Of a DNA stretch of 64,000 bases, positions 42,918-51,817 are shown piece by piece. Source of the stretch: Bog-950 sp044228435 (GTDB lineage: Bacteria; Bacteroidota; Bacteroidia; Chitinophagales; LD1); NCBI GenBank assembly GCA_044228435.1, contig JBGAUW010000010.1, positions 98,722 to 162,721 on the forward strand, written 5' to 3'. Numbering within the stretch: the first letter of the stretch is position 1; every line of letters starts with the position of its first letter. Under the pieces are notes generated by a model. It was not told the origin of the DNA and did not search any database. It was given only the letters and a program-made list of their open reading frames with translations. The position numbers and the translations under genes are program-made.

Positions 42918-45113
42918 ATGGCACTACGCAATTATTGCATACTACTACTTTTATCTACATGCATCAATAGCATACAAGCCCAAACTTTAGCGGATTACGT
43001 AAACCCTTTAATTGGCACCAAAGGGCTTTTTCTTTATGGCCGCACCACACCATTTGTAACTCCGCCATTCGGCATGACGCAGTGGACCGCCTGCACCCGC
43101 AACAGTAAAATCCGTGTACCTAATTACCATTATTTCGATACCCGCATGCGTGGCTTTCGTGGGTCACATAAACCGGCTATGTGGATGGGCGATTATGGAT
43201 ATGTAACGCTTAAACCGGTTACTGGTGAGGTGAACGAGAAAGCGCTAAAGCGCACCTATTTTTTTTCGCATTTCAGCGAAACCTCTAAAGCCTACTACTA
43301 TTCGGTAGATTTAATATCCGCCTCGCTAAAAAAGATTAAAACCGAAATGACCTCTACCGCAAGGTGCGGTATGCTAAAATTTGAGTTTGGCAAAAACGAA
43401 AAGCCATCTGTGCTGATTGAGGCGAGTCAACTACCCGATTTTGATGGCTGGGTAAAAATAGACCCCGCGCAAAAAGAGGTAATAGGTTGGAACAGCGACC
43501 GGCACTCTTCTAAACTCGGCCCTCCCCTTCCAAACTTTAAAGGCTACTTTGTTATTCAATTTGAAGACGCCTTCGATAGCTGGGGCACGTGGGAAAATGA
43601 AACGATTAAGAAAGATAGCCTGCAACAACAGGCCAATGCCTGTGGTGCCTGGGTTAGTTTTGCTAAAGGCACCAAAACGGTACAGGCAAAAATTGCTACT
43701 TCGTTTATTAGCATTGAACAGGCGCGAGAAAATATGCGCAGAGAAGCAGATGGTAAAACATTTGACAATGTAGTAGCAGAAACGCAAGGCCGCTGGGATG
43801 ACTATTTAAGCCGTTTAACTATTGATGGAGCAAAAAAAAGAAACAAGTCTATTTTCTATTCGGCTATGTATCACACCATGCTGTTCCCAAGGCAGTTTTC
43901 GGAGTATGGAAAATACTATAGCGCTTTTGATGATAAGGTACACACCGGTGTAAGCTATAACGATTATTCGCTTTGGGACACCTACCGTGCTGAGCATCCG
44001 CTTTTAATTTTAACGGCACCGGAACACGTACCGGGAATGGTGCAGAGTTTAATACAGATGTACGAAGAAGGTGGCTATATGCCCAAATGGCCTAACCCTA
44101 CTTACACGGGTATAATGATAGGTACCCATGCCGATGCGGTAATAGCTGATGCTGTGGTAAAAGGCGTTAAAGGATTTGACTTGCAAAAGGCTTACGAGGC
44201 TTGTATGAAAGACGCCATGGTGCCCTCCGGTAACGATAGCGTTAACCGCTGGGCCGACCGTGCACCCTTTACTTTTATAGAAGCCCGCGAAGGTTTAAGC
44301 TGGTATAAAAAGTTAGGCTATGTGCCGGTAGATAAAACCAATGAATCAGTTTCGAATACGCTCGAAGGCGCTTATGATGATTTTTGTGTAGCGCAGGTAG
44401 CTAAAGCCGCAGGTAAGATGGCCGACTACGATACCCTGATGAAGCGCAGCAAGTATTATGTAAACGTATATAACTCCGGCACCGGTATGATGGCCCCGCG
44501 CAATGCCGATGGCACCTGGGGCGCAGACCCAAAAGCAGGCTTTACCGAGGGCAGCCCCTGGACATACCTGTTTGCAGTGCAGCACGATATACCGGGACTT
44601 ATTGAACTGATGGGTGGCAAGGAGAGTTTCACTAAAAAGCTAAAGCAAAATTTTAGGGGCGTGCATTACATACACATGAACGAACCGGGGCACCACTACA
44701 CTTACTTATATGATTATGTGGGCGAAAGCTGGCGCACACAAAAACTGGTGGCGCTTAACCGCCGCTTTTTATACCGCAACAACCCCGATGGTATGGATGG
44801 CGATGATGATTGCGGGCAAATGAGTGCCTGGTATGTTTTTAGCGCTTTAGGTTTCTACCCGGTTACACCCGGCACCGATGTATATGCTATCGGCACACCA
44901 CAATTTCCAAAAGCAACTATCTACTTCGACCCTACCAACCGCGAAAAGAAGTTTGAAATTATAGCCAACCATGTTTCGCTTAGGAACAAATACATACAGA
45001 GCATAACCTTAAATGGTAAAAAATTAGATACTCCGTTTTTACACCACGCCGATATAATTAATGGTGGTCAGATTGAGTTTGAAATGGGCGCTAGGCCGAA
45101 AAAAGGTTGGTGA
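42918..45113 (+). CDS. GH92 family alpha-mannosidase
   Basis: 731 residues with signal peptide (MALRNYCILLLLSTCINSIQAQ). The GH92 N-terminal beta-sandwich begins YVNPLIGTKG and includes TPPFGMTQWTACT and GFRGSHKPAMWMGDYG. The (alpha/alpha)6 part contains YSLWDTYRAEHPL, the NEPGHHYTYLYDYVGESWRTQ segment and DGDDDCGQMSAWYVFSALGFYPVTPG, which are the catalytic and Ca2+ motifs of the family. It trims alpha-mannose from glycans in the periplasm. Together with GH27, GH1 and the broken GH31 it indicates glycan use, but there is no SusC/D pair in the window. Confidence 0.95.
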   Translation: MALRNYCILLLLSTCINSIQAQTLADYVNPLIGTKGLFLYGRTTPFVTPPFGMTQWTACTRNSKIRVPNYHYFDTRMRGFRGSHKPAMWMGDYGYVTLKPVTGEVNEKALKRTYFFSHFSETSKAYYYSVDLISASLKKIKTEMTSTARCGMLKFEFGKNEKPSVLIEASQLPDFDGWVKIDPAQKEVIGWNSDRHSSKLGPPLPNFKGYFVIQFEDAFDSWGTWENETIKKDSLQQQANACGAWVSFAKGTKTVQAKIATSFISIEQARENMRREADGKTFDNVVAETQGRWDDYLSRLTIDGAKKRNKSIFYSAMYHTMLFPRQFSEYGKYYSAFDDKVHTGVSYNDYSLWDTYRAEHPLLILTAPEHVPGMVQSLIQMYEEGGYMPKWPNPTYTGIMIGTHADAVIADAVVKGVKGFDLQKAYEACMKDAMVPSGNDSVNRWADRAPFTFIEAREGLSWYKKLGYVPVDKTNESVSNTLEGAYDDFCVAQVAKAAGKMADYDTLMKRSKYYVNVYNSGTGMMAPRNADGTWGADPKAGFTEGSPWTYLFAVQHDIPGLIELMGGKESFTKKLKQNFRGVHYIHMNEPGHHYTYLYDYVGESWRTQKLVALNRRFLYRNNPDGMDGDDDCGQMSAWYVFSALGFYPVTPGTDVYAIGTPQFPKATIYFDPTNREKKFEIIANHVSLRNKYIQSITLNGKKLDTPFLHHADIINGGQIEFEMGARPKKGW

Positions 45114-45119
45114 GTTAGT

Positions 45120-45151
45120 AGACGTCGGAAGTTTGAAAACTTCCGACGTCT
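45120..45151. terminator. Perfect 14-bp hairpin terminator
   Basis: AGACGTCGGAAGTT (45120-45133) pairs with AACTTCCGACGTCT (45138-45151) around TGAA, then TTGAACC. It separates the convergent GH92 and acyl-CoA dehydrogenase genes and should work in both directions. It is related in sequence to the hairpin at 24013-24045. Confidence 0.8.
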
Positions 45152-45160
45152 TTGAACCGC

Positions 45161-46960
45161 CTAAACTATCTCTTCCGGCTTAGCATTTACTGTAACACGG
45201 TTGGTGCTTACTAAACGGATAAACAAGCCTTCCGTTTTTACCACTTCATATTCAAAGAAGTATTCCATAGCGTGCAACTTAGATTGTAAAAATTCCGGTG
45301 AATAATTCGAACTACCGGATTTCTTTAGCTCTTCTGCCTTAGCCGCCATTTTAATCCATTGCCAGCTTATAGCCAGTATACCAAATAGCTCTAAGTATAA
45401 AGTGGCATCCGATAAAAATACTTCCGCGCCCTCGGCCTGCGCCACACCCATCAGGTGCATCGTTAGCTCCTGCAGCTTAAGTAAGCGTTGCGATAGTATA
45501 GTGGTATATTTCACCAAAGCATCATGCTGCTGCGCCTTTTCAATATCCTGCATTATTTCCTGGAACAATAGCATAACCGCTTTGCCATTCTGCATCATTA
45601 GCTTACGGCCCAGCAGGTCCATGCCGTGTATAGCAGTAGTGCCTTCGTGCAAAGTATGTATGCGTGTTTGGCGGAAGTATAATTCTGCCATATACTCTTT
45701 AGTAAAACCATAACCGCCAAAAATTTGCAGGCCGGCGCTGGTAGAAAGAATACTCATTTCCGCGGGATAGGATTTTACCACCGGTGTAAGCAATTCCAGT
45801 TTAAGGAAACTTTCATCTTTTAAATCACCTTCTGCAACTTTCGAAAGGTCGAGGTACATGCAGGCCTGCATCGCTAATGCCAGTGAACCCTCTACAATGG
45901 ATTTTTGCATCAGCAGCATGCGTTTTACATCTGCATGCTGTATAATAGGTATCTGTGGCTTTAAAGGGTCCTTCTCGGTTATCTTTCTACCCTGTAAGCG
46001 TGTTTGCGCATAATCGAGCGAGTTATAATAGGCTGCCGACGAAATAGAGGTTGCCTGTAAGCCCACACCAATACGCGCTTCGTTCATCATCTGGAACATA
46101 TAGCTAAGGCCCTTGTTGGCTTCGCCTACCAGGTAAGCGCGGCAATCGTTCTGCTCGCCCATTATTAAGTGTGCAATAGGCGCACCGTGGTAACCCATTT
46201 TATGGAACAGACCGGCGGTGTGCACATCGTTAAAAACAAGTTGGCCATTTTCGGGGCGCATACGTGGCACTACAAAAAGCGAAATGCCTTTGGTACCAGC
46301 TGGTGCACCGGCAATACGGGCCAGCATTAAATGCACTACATTATCAACGCCATCATGGTCGCCGCAACTAATAAATATTTTCTGCCCTTTCAGCAGGTAA
46401 TAACCTTTATCGGTTGGTGTTGCAGTACTCGTCATATCGGTAAGCGAGCTACCGGCCTGCGGCTCGGTCATAGCCATCGTTCCTTGCCATTCGCCGCCAT
46501 ACATTTTATCAAGGTAAGTATCGCGTAGCTCTTTTACGCCAAACGTTTCAATCAAGTGGGCAGCCCCATTGGTAAGAAACGGATAAGCCATGGTATCGTA
46601 ATTGGCCGCTGCCATAATAAAGCCGGTGGCCTGCAATACTGTAAATGGCACTTGCTGTCCGCCGTGTTCATGCGGGGCGCTCATGTTTATCCAGCCGTCC
46701 TGCCCAAACTTTTGCATTAAGCCGCGCATGTTAGGGTGCACTTTAACCCGGCTGTTTTCTATATAGGGTGGGTTACGGTCCATCTCTACCAATATGGGTT
46801 GTAAATGATTGGTAGAAAGCGAATCGGCTGCCTCAATAATCATATCAAAGCCTTCGGCCGTATGCTCTTTAAAATAATCGTATTTGCAAAGGCTTTCCAC
46901 ATTAAGCACATCGTGCAGAAGGAAGTGAAGATTTTCTTTAGAATAGAATTTGGTTGCCAT
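45161..46960 (-). CDS. Acyl-CoA dehydrogenase with C-terminal extension
   Basis: 599 residues, longer than the 380-residue classical enzymes and matching the FadE5-like type with an extra C-terminal helical domain. Visible motifs are AMTEPQAGSSLTDM (FAD-binding), GQKIFISCGDHD, QIFGGYGFTKEY and RIHTLHEGTTAIHGMDLLGRKLM. It carries out the first oxidation of fatty-acid beta-oxidation, FAD to electron-transfer flavoprotein. No other beta-oxidation gene is adjacent. Its start lies 17 bases from the left arm of the second GxxExxY element. Confidence 0.95.
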   Translation of the reverse strand: MATKFYSKENLHFLLHDVLNVESLCKYDYFKEHTAEGFDMIIEAADSLSTNHLQPILVEMDRNPPYIENSRVKVHPNMRGLMQKFGQDGWINMSAPHEHGGQQVPFTVLQATGFIMAAANYDTMAYPFLTNGAAHLIETFGVKELRDTYLDKMYGGEWQGTMAMTEPQAGSSLTDMTSTATPTDKGYYLLKGQKIFISCGDHDGVDNVVHLMLARIAGAPAGTKGISLFVVPRMRPENGQLVFNDVHTAGLFHKMGYHGAPIAHLIMGEQNDCRAYLVGEANKGLSYMFQMMNEARIGVGLQATSISSAAYYNSLDYAQTRLQGRKITEKDPLKPQIPIIQHADVKRMLLMQKSIVEGSLALAMQACMYLDLSKVAEGDLKDESFLKLELLTPVVKSYPAEMSILSTSAGLQIFGGYGFTKEYMAELYFRQTRIHTLHEGTTAIHGMDLLGRKLMMQNGKAVMLLFQEIMQDIEKAQQHDALVKYTTILSQRLLKLQELTMHLMGVAQAEGAEVFLSDATLYLELFGILAISWQWIKMAAKAEELKKSGSSNYSPEFLQSKLHAMEYFFEYEVVKTEGLFIRLVSTNRVTVNAKPEEIV

Positions 46961-46976
46961 AGAGTGTCAGAGTTAT

Positions 46977-47488
46977 GCCACGAATTACACGAATTAAAGA
47001 CAATTATTAATTAATAAAAACATTATAAAACAAGACGCTTATGCTCAAGCGAAGGTGCTCCAAAATTTACAAGTAAGGCAAGTTTCAGGTTTGACACCGC
47101 AAGATAATTTAGCGATTGCGCCGCATGGTTGTTGGTTAGCATACTGCAATTTTTTACTTCGAGAATTATCTTGCCCATCACCACAAAATCTGCATAAAAT
47201 TTATGTGGCAATAGTATTCCTTTGTAATACACATCATATTCTACTTCTCTTTCAAAGGCAATCCCTTGCAAAGCAAATTCATGTTGTAAAGCATCTTTAA
47301 TTACTACCTCTGAAAAACCACCACCACCAAGATACTTGTGCACCTGCATGCAGGCTCCTACAATTTTGTAACTCTCTTCAGGATAAATAACTGATTCAGC
47401 TAAAGCCATTGTATTATTCGTGTATTTCGTGGCTGATTTTTGAATTTAATTGCATTTAAAAATTCGTTTTATTCGTGCAATTCGTGGC
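46977..47488. mobile_element. GxxExxY gene flanked by inverted CACGAATTA repeats (element 2)
   Basis: The left arm GCCACGAATTACACGAATT (46977-46995) is built of CACGAATTA words stepped by 9 bases. Two inverted partners lie right of the gene: 47415-47433 (17 of 19 match) and 47471-47488 (17 of 18). The only gene inside is the second GxxExxY gene. The layout is the same as element 1 at 3958-4503 although the repeat sequence differs. No transposase or target duplication is seen. Confidence 0.6.
47023..47409 (-). CDS. GxxExxY family protein, variant motif
   Basis: 128 residues. The signature region is YLGGGGFSEVVIKDALQHEF, so the Tyr of GxxExxY is Ile here, as in a subgroup of the family. The nuclease-like core keeps D in YADFVVMG and E-x-K in IILEVKNCS, followed by the helix (NHAAQSLNYLAVS) and A-L-L-V-N-F-G-A-P-S-L-E-H-K-R-L-V. 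It is clearly a distant paralogue, not a recent copy, of the 4023-4439 protein. Role unknown; a structure-dependent or repeat-related endonuclease is an inference. It is enclosed by inverted CACGAATTA repeats. Confidence 0.85.
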   Translation of the reverse strand: MALAESVIYPEESYKIVGACMQVHKYLGGGGFSEVVIKDALQHEFALQGIAFEREVEYDVYYKGILLPHKFYADFVVMGKIILEVKNCSMLTNNHAAQSLNYLAVSNLKLALLVNFGAPSLEHKRLVL

Positions 47489-47515
47489 TGCTTTCTTGCA
47501 TTTAGTGGCTTACCT

Positions 47516-48313
47516 TTATGCTATTTTGTTATTAGCTATAAATTTCGAAAACAGCCCCGGTGCGAATCTTTTTAAGAATACGCCAAACTTCTCTTTTGAA
47601 CCTGCTAACAGTATTTCTTCTTTACCACTTTCAATAGCGCTTAGTATTTGCTCCGATACATACAGCGGGTCTAAACCGGTTTCAATCATTTTATTATTGC
47701 GACCTATAGGGTTGCCATTTCTATCCAGCGAGTTTTTAGCCACATTTGTATTTACAAAGCCCGGGCAAACTATAAGCACCTTAATACCTTCGCCGCTGTA
47801 CTCAGCGCGCAACGTATCAAAAAAGCCGTGCAGTGCATGTTTGCTGGCGTTATAAGCAGCTTGTTTATGTGTTACTATTTTACCCAGTATAGAAGATACC
47901 ACTACAATTTGCCCCTTCCTCTTTTCCAGCATGGATGGCAACACGGCTTTAGTTAAAGCAGCGCCACCTAAAAAGTTAGTATCGATAATGCGCTTAAGCA
48001 CCTCCATCGTCATATCTTTTATTTTGCTCCAGTGGCTAAGGCCTGCATTATTTACCAATATGTCTACCTGGCCAAAACGCGCCAGCACTTGCTGCGCCTT
48101 TGCTTCTGCCTCTTCGTATTTCGATACATCGAATGGCAGAACTAAATAGTTGGCTTCTGCCAATTTGCAATTGGCAGCTACGCGTTGCAACTCTTCTTCC
48201 CGTCTGGCAGAAAGTACCAGCTTGGCGCCTCGTTTTGCAAATGTATAAGCAAGGGCCTCGCCAATACCCGACGATGCTCCCGTAATCCAAACTACTTTGT
48301 TTTCAAATGACAT
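47516..48313 (-). CDS. SDR family NAD(P)-dependent oxidoreductase
   Basis: 265 residues from ATG 48313 (MSFENKVVWITGASSGIGEAL); the longer frame to 48397 adds 28 unlikely residues. Classical SDR motifs: TGASSGIG, D in PFDVSKYEE, LVNNAGLSHW, the catalytic VVVSSILGK and YNASKHAL (Ser-Tyr-Lys). The R in SARREEELQ after the second strand favours NADPH. It is like DHRS7-type short-chain dehydrogenases acting on lipophilic carbonyls. It follows proC by 92 bases on the same strand. The solo repeat arm of element 2 lies just downstream. Confidence 0.92.
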   Translation of the reverse strand: MSFENKVVWITGASSGIGEALAYTFAKRGAKLVLSARREEELQRVAANCKLAEANYLVLPFDVSKYEEAEAKAQQVLARFGQVDILVNNAGLSHWSKIKDMTMEVLKRIIDTNFLGGAALTKAVLPSMLEKRKGQIVVVSSILGKIVTHKQAAYNASKHALHGFFDTLRAEYSGEGIKVLIVCPGFVNTNVAKNSLDRNGNPIGRNNKMIETGLDPLYVSEQILSAIESGKEEILLAGSKEKFGVFLKRFAPGLFSKFIANNKIA

Positions 48314-48405
48314 GGGCTTGTATTTTTTACTCTGTGAATAAAGTAAATTGCAATGATGGATAGGTAGATTGATAGAAATATTTCCACCAGTACACAAAGA
48401 CCCTT

Positions 48406-49206
48406 TTAGCTACCCAACTCCCTAGCACGGTTAAAGGCTGCAAAAAGCGCCTCTTCAATATTCGAATCGAGCGTGTGTTCACGCATTATCTTCAGGGCAG
48501 CTTCTGTAGTGCCCCCTTTACTGGCTACGCGGCTAATCCATTCATTGCAGGTAAGGTCGCTCTGGTTGTGCAGGTGCACGGCCCCCATAAAGGTTTGGTT
48601 TACCAGCAACTCGGCCTGGCTTAAGGTAAAGCCCATTTTAACCCCTGCCTGTATCATAGCCTCCATAAAATAATAAACATAGGCCGGGCCGCTACCCGAT
48701 ATAGCCGTGGCAGCATCAATTTTACCCTCGTCTTCTACATACACCGATTTGCCCGTGGTATTAATTAGGTTCTGCATAATAAACAGTTCCTTCTTGTCAA
48801 TATCGGCCGATGAGGTAAACACAGTCATACCCATGCCTATTTGTGCAGGCAGGTTAGGCATAGCGCGCACTATTTTAGTAGCCCCAATGGCCTCGTAGAT
48901 TGCGGCAATTTTAATACCCGCCATTATAGAAAGTATCAGCTGCCCCTGCAGAATGTAAGGGGCTATTTGCTTACCCAGGGCAGGAAAATCCTGCGGCTTT
49001 ACGGCCAGCAAAATAATATCCGCCTGGCTAACAAACTCGCCTGCTTGCGGATGGATATTGCCCTGCGGTATATCTTTTATAGCCTCTACACTCCCGCCGG
49101 AGCGCTCTAGTATATACAGGTCGCCGGCATCGATAAACCTGCTGCTAAGAAAACTGCGGGCGTAGGTTTTACCCATGTTGCCGGCGCCAATAATCAATAC
49201 CTTCAT
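48406..49206 (-). CDS. proC: Pyrroline-5-carboxylate reductase
   Basis: 266 residues. The NAD(P) loop is VLIIGAGNMGKTYARSF at the N-terminus, then LLAVKPQDFPALG, SIMAGIKIAAI, VRAMPNLPAQIGMG and the signature ISGSGPAYVYYFMEAMIQAG, with SKGGTTEAALKIM near the C-terminus. It catalyses the last step of proline synthesis. Length and motif order are normal. No proA/proB is in the window. Confidence 0.97.
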   Translation of the reverse strand: MKVLIIGAGNMGKTYARSFLSSRFIDAGDLYILERSGGSVEAIKDIPQGNIHPQAGEFVSQADIILLAVKPQDFPALGKQIAPYILQGQLILSIMAGIKIAAIYEAIGATKIVRAMPNLPAQIGMGMTVFTSSADIDKKELFIMQNLINTTGKSVYVEDEGKIDAATAISGSGPAYVYYFMEAMIQAGVKMGFTLSQAELLVNQTFMGAVHLHNQSDLTCNEWISRVASKGGTTEAALKIMREHTLDSNIEEALFAAFNRARELGS

Positions 49207-49319
49207 AAATGCTTCATTTTTTGAACCGCGAATTTAATTTTTACGTATTAGTATATAACACAAAGTATTCTGCATTCATGTTTTAAAGGTTTATATTCGG
49301 TCACATCAAACACGCCGTT

Positions 49320-49877
49320 ATGAAAGGATGCCTGTTTTTACTCTTCTTACTTTTTCAGCGTGATACCTTTAGCCAGCAGCTAAACCGCCAGCAATTACGC
49401 GATTTGTTCTTTTCGGCCACAGAGCGAAAATCGGCGCTGGACTCGCTAATGAATAAACTGGAATTTATTGAAAAACGCACTCCCGCCGAAGAGAGCTACC
49501 TGGGCATTTGCAATGGTTATTACTGCCAGCACGTAGATGGCAACTGGGCCAAGCTGAAGTATGTAATGAAGGCTAAAAACCACTTAAACTCAGCCGTAGA
49601 ACGCGACGCAAAGGACCCCGAATTGCGTTTTATGCGGTTAATGCTGGAGCATTTTTTACCCTCTTTTTTGGGCCTTAACAAGCATATTGATGAAGATTTG
49701 AAGGTAATTTTTGCCAACTCAGGCTTTATTGACGATAACCCGCCCGTTAAAAAGAAAGCGCTCGATTTTTTACTTTGGAGCAAACGCTGCACACCCGAAC
49801 AGGAGAAACGCCTGCTGGCCGAGCTTAACGAGCTAAATAAAAAATTATCGCCTTTGCAAGCTAAAAAAGGTGGCTAA
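49320..49877 (+). CDS. Secreted hypothetical protein, 185 aa
   Basis: 185 residues with a short signal peptide (MKGCLFLLFLLFQRDTFSQ). The mature part is helical, with T-P-A-E-E-S-Y-L-G-I-C-N-G-Y-Y and N-H-L-N-S-A-V-E-R-D-A-K-D-P-E-L-R-F-M-R, a TPR-like pattern found in uncharacterised Bacteroidota proteins. The role is unknown. The 230-base gap to atpA holds the atpA promoter. Confidence 0.75.
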   Translation: MKGCLFLLFLLFQRDTFSQQLNRQQLRDLFFSATERKSALDSLMNKLEFIEKRTPAEESYLGICNGYYCQHVDGNWAKLKYVMKAKNHLNSAVERDAKDPELRFMRLMLEHFLPSFLGLNKHIDEDLKVIFANSGFIDDNPPVKKKALDFLLWSKRCTPEQEKRLLAELNELNKKLSPLQAKKGG

Positions 49878-50008
49878 GCAGCCCTTGCTGTTAGTTTAAA
49901 TATTTAACAATCAGACAGTTAAAGGATTAAAACACCCCTCTTCATAGCATTCTGCTAATCGTGGCCCTCGCACTGTATACATTTACCCCGCCAATACATT
50001 AAATTTCA

Positions 50009-50039
50009 TTTGAAAATGTGGCTTGCGATAATATCTTTG
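50009..50039 (+). promoter_or_regulatory. Bacteroidota-type promoter of atpA
   Basis: TTTG at 50009-50012, a 19-base spacer, then TATCTTTG at 50032-50039, which fits TAnnTTTG exactly. The leader to the ATG at 50108 is about 60 bases. Confidence 0.8.
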
Positions 50040-50107
50040 CGCCCGCTTGAAAAAGCTGTTTTTGTATTTAGAATACGTACATAATAAACCAATAATAATA
50101 AAGAACC

Positions 50108-51682
50108 ATGGCAGATGTAAAACCCGATGAGATTTCATCGATTCTCCGCGAACAGTTAGCAGGCTTTAAAAGCGCTGCCGAGCTGGAGGAAGTAGGAACT
50201 GTATTACAGGTGGGCGACGGTATTGCCCGCGTTTACGGATTAACCAACGCCCGCGCGGGTGAACTGGTAGAGTTCAACAACGGTATTAAAGCCATTGTAT
50301 TGAACCTTGAAGAAGATAACGTAGGGGTGGTATTGATGGGCCCTTCGGAAAAAATTAAGGAAGGCGATACGGTTAAAAGAACCGGCGTTATCGGCTCGAT
50401 AAAAGTAGGCGAAGGCCTTGTAGGCCGTGTGGTAAACACACTGGGCGAACCAATAGATGGCAAAGGCCCTATTAGCGGCCAGGTGTATGATATGCCTTTA
50501 GAAAGAAAAGCACCCGGTGTAATTTACCGCCAACCGGTAAACGAACCGCTGCAAACAGGTATTAAAGCTATTGATGCGATGATTCCTATCGGCCGCGGAC
50601 AGCGTGAGCTTATCATTGGCGACCGCCAGGTAGGTAAAACAGCCGTTGCTATCGATACCATTATTAATCAAAAAGAATTTTACGAAAGAGGCGAAACTGT
50701 TTACTGTGTATATGTTGCCTGCGGACAAAAAGCATCTACCGTTGCCCGTATAGTAAAAACCTTAACCGAAAACGGTGCTATGGCCTACACTACTGTAGTG
50801 TGTGCTTCAGCTGCCGATCCGGCTCCTCTTCAATTCTACGCACCATTTGCAGGTTGCGCTATTGGCGAGTTCTTCCGCGATACCGGCCGCCCGGCATTGA
50901 TTGTTTATGATGATCTTTCTAAACAAGCGGTAGCTTACCGCGAGGTTTCTCTTCTATTAAAACGCCCTCCGGGCCGCGAAGCTTACCCTGGCGATGTATT
51001 CTACTTACACAGCAGATTGCTTGAAAGAGCTGCTAAGGTTAACGCCAACCAAGAAGTAGCTACCCAAATGAACGATATACCAGAGTCTATCCGCCATTTA
51101 ATAAAAGGTGGTGGTTCATTAACCGCATTGCCTATTATCGAAACACAAGCGGGCGACGTATCGGCTTACATTCCTACCAACGTAATTTCGATTACCGATG
51201 GTCAGATATTCCTTGAGTCGAACTTATTCAACTCAGGTATCCGTCCGGCAATTAACGTAGGTATCTCGGTTAGCCGTGTGGGTGGTAACGCTCAAATTAA
51301 ATCGATGAAAAAAGTTGCGGGAACTTTAAAGCTTGACCAGGCTCAATACCGCGAGTTGGAGGCCTTCTCTAAATTCGGTTCAGATTTGGATGCTGCAACT
51401 AAAGCCGTTTTGGATAAAGGTGCACGCAACGTGGAAATTTTGAAACAACCTCAGTTCACTCCGTTTACAGTTGAAAAACAAGTGGCCATACTTTATGTAG
51501 GCACTAAAAACCTTGCAAACAAGGTACCGGTAAACAAAATGAGAGATTTTGAAAAAGATTTCCTTACTCAATTAGAAAGCCGTTTCCCTGATAAGCTAAA
51601 GGCGCTTAACAAGCCAATGGACGAAGCAATGGAAAAACTATTGCAGGATTTAGCTAAAGAAGTAAGCTTACAGTTTGCATAA
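50108..51682 (+). CDS. atpA: F1F0 ATP synthase subunit alpha
   Basis: 524 residues, full length. The beta-barrel N domain (VGTVLQVGDGIARVYGL), the P-loop GDRQVGKTAVAIDTIINQ, the ALIVYDDLSKQAVAYRE segment and the arginine-finger region SVSRVGGNAQIKSMK are all present. It forms the alpha3beta3 head of ATP synthase at the inner membrane. Unusually the gene has its own promoter and terminator, with no atpH before or atpG after it within the window, so the atp operon is split here. The coding sequence has the codon regularity of a highly expressed gene. Confidence 0.98.
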   Translation: MADVKPDEISSILREQLAGFKSAAELEEVGTVLQVGDGIARVYGLTNARAGELVEFNNGIKAIVLNLEEDNVGVVLMGPSEKIKEGDTVKRTGVIGSIKVGEGLVGRVVNTLGEPIDGKGPISGQVYDMPLERKAPGVIYRQPVNEPLQTGIKAIDAMIPIGRGQRELIIGDRQVGKTAVAIDTIINQKEFYERGETVYCVYVACGQKASTVARIVKTLTENGAMAYTTVVCASAADPAPLQFYAPFAGCAIGEFFRDTGRPALIVYDDLSKQAVAYREVSLLLKRPPGREAYPGDVFYLHSRLLERAAKVNANQEVATQMNDIPESIRHLIKGGGSLTALPIIETQAGDVSAYIPTNVISITDGQIFLESNLFNSGIRPAINVGISVSRVGGNAQIKSMKKVAGTLKLDQAQYRELEAFSKFGSDLDAATKAVLDKGARNVEILKQPQFTPFTVEKQVAILYVGTKNLANKVPVNKMRDFEKDFLTQLESRFPDKLKALNKPMDEAMEKLLQDLAKEVSLQFA

Positions 51683-51710
51683 GCCAACTTTAGAAAACCG
51701 ACTTTAAATA

Positions 51711-51745
51711 AAAAGCCCTTTCGAGAAACCGGAAGGGCTTTTTTA
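51711..51745 (+). terminator. Rho-independent terminator of atpA
   Basis: AAAAGCCCTT (51711-51720) pairs with AAGGGCTTTT (51733-51742) around a 12-base loop and is followed by TTAA. Confidence 0.9.
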
Positions 51746-51817
51746 ATACCCAAAACATATAGTTTTTATGTTACGTGTTGATTTATTTTTTAAATTTATC
51801 GCACTAATCTCAACAGC

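Noticed and set aside
47475..47855. 126-codon plus-strand frame over the SDR gene end
   Set aside because: It is antisense to the SDR reading frame, has no plausible start context and shows no domain.
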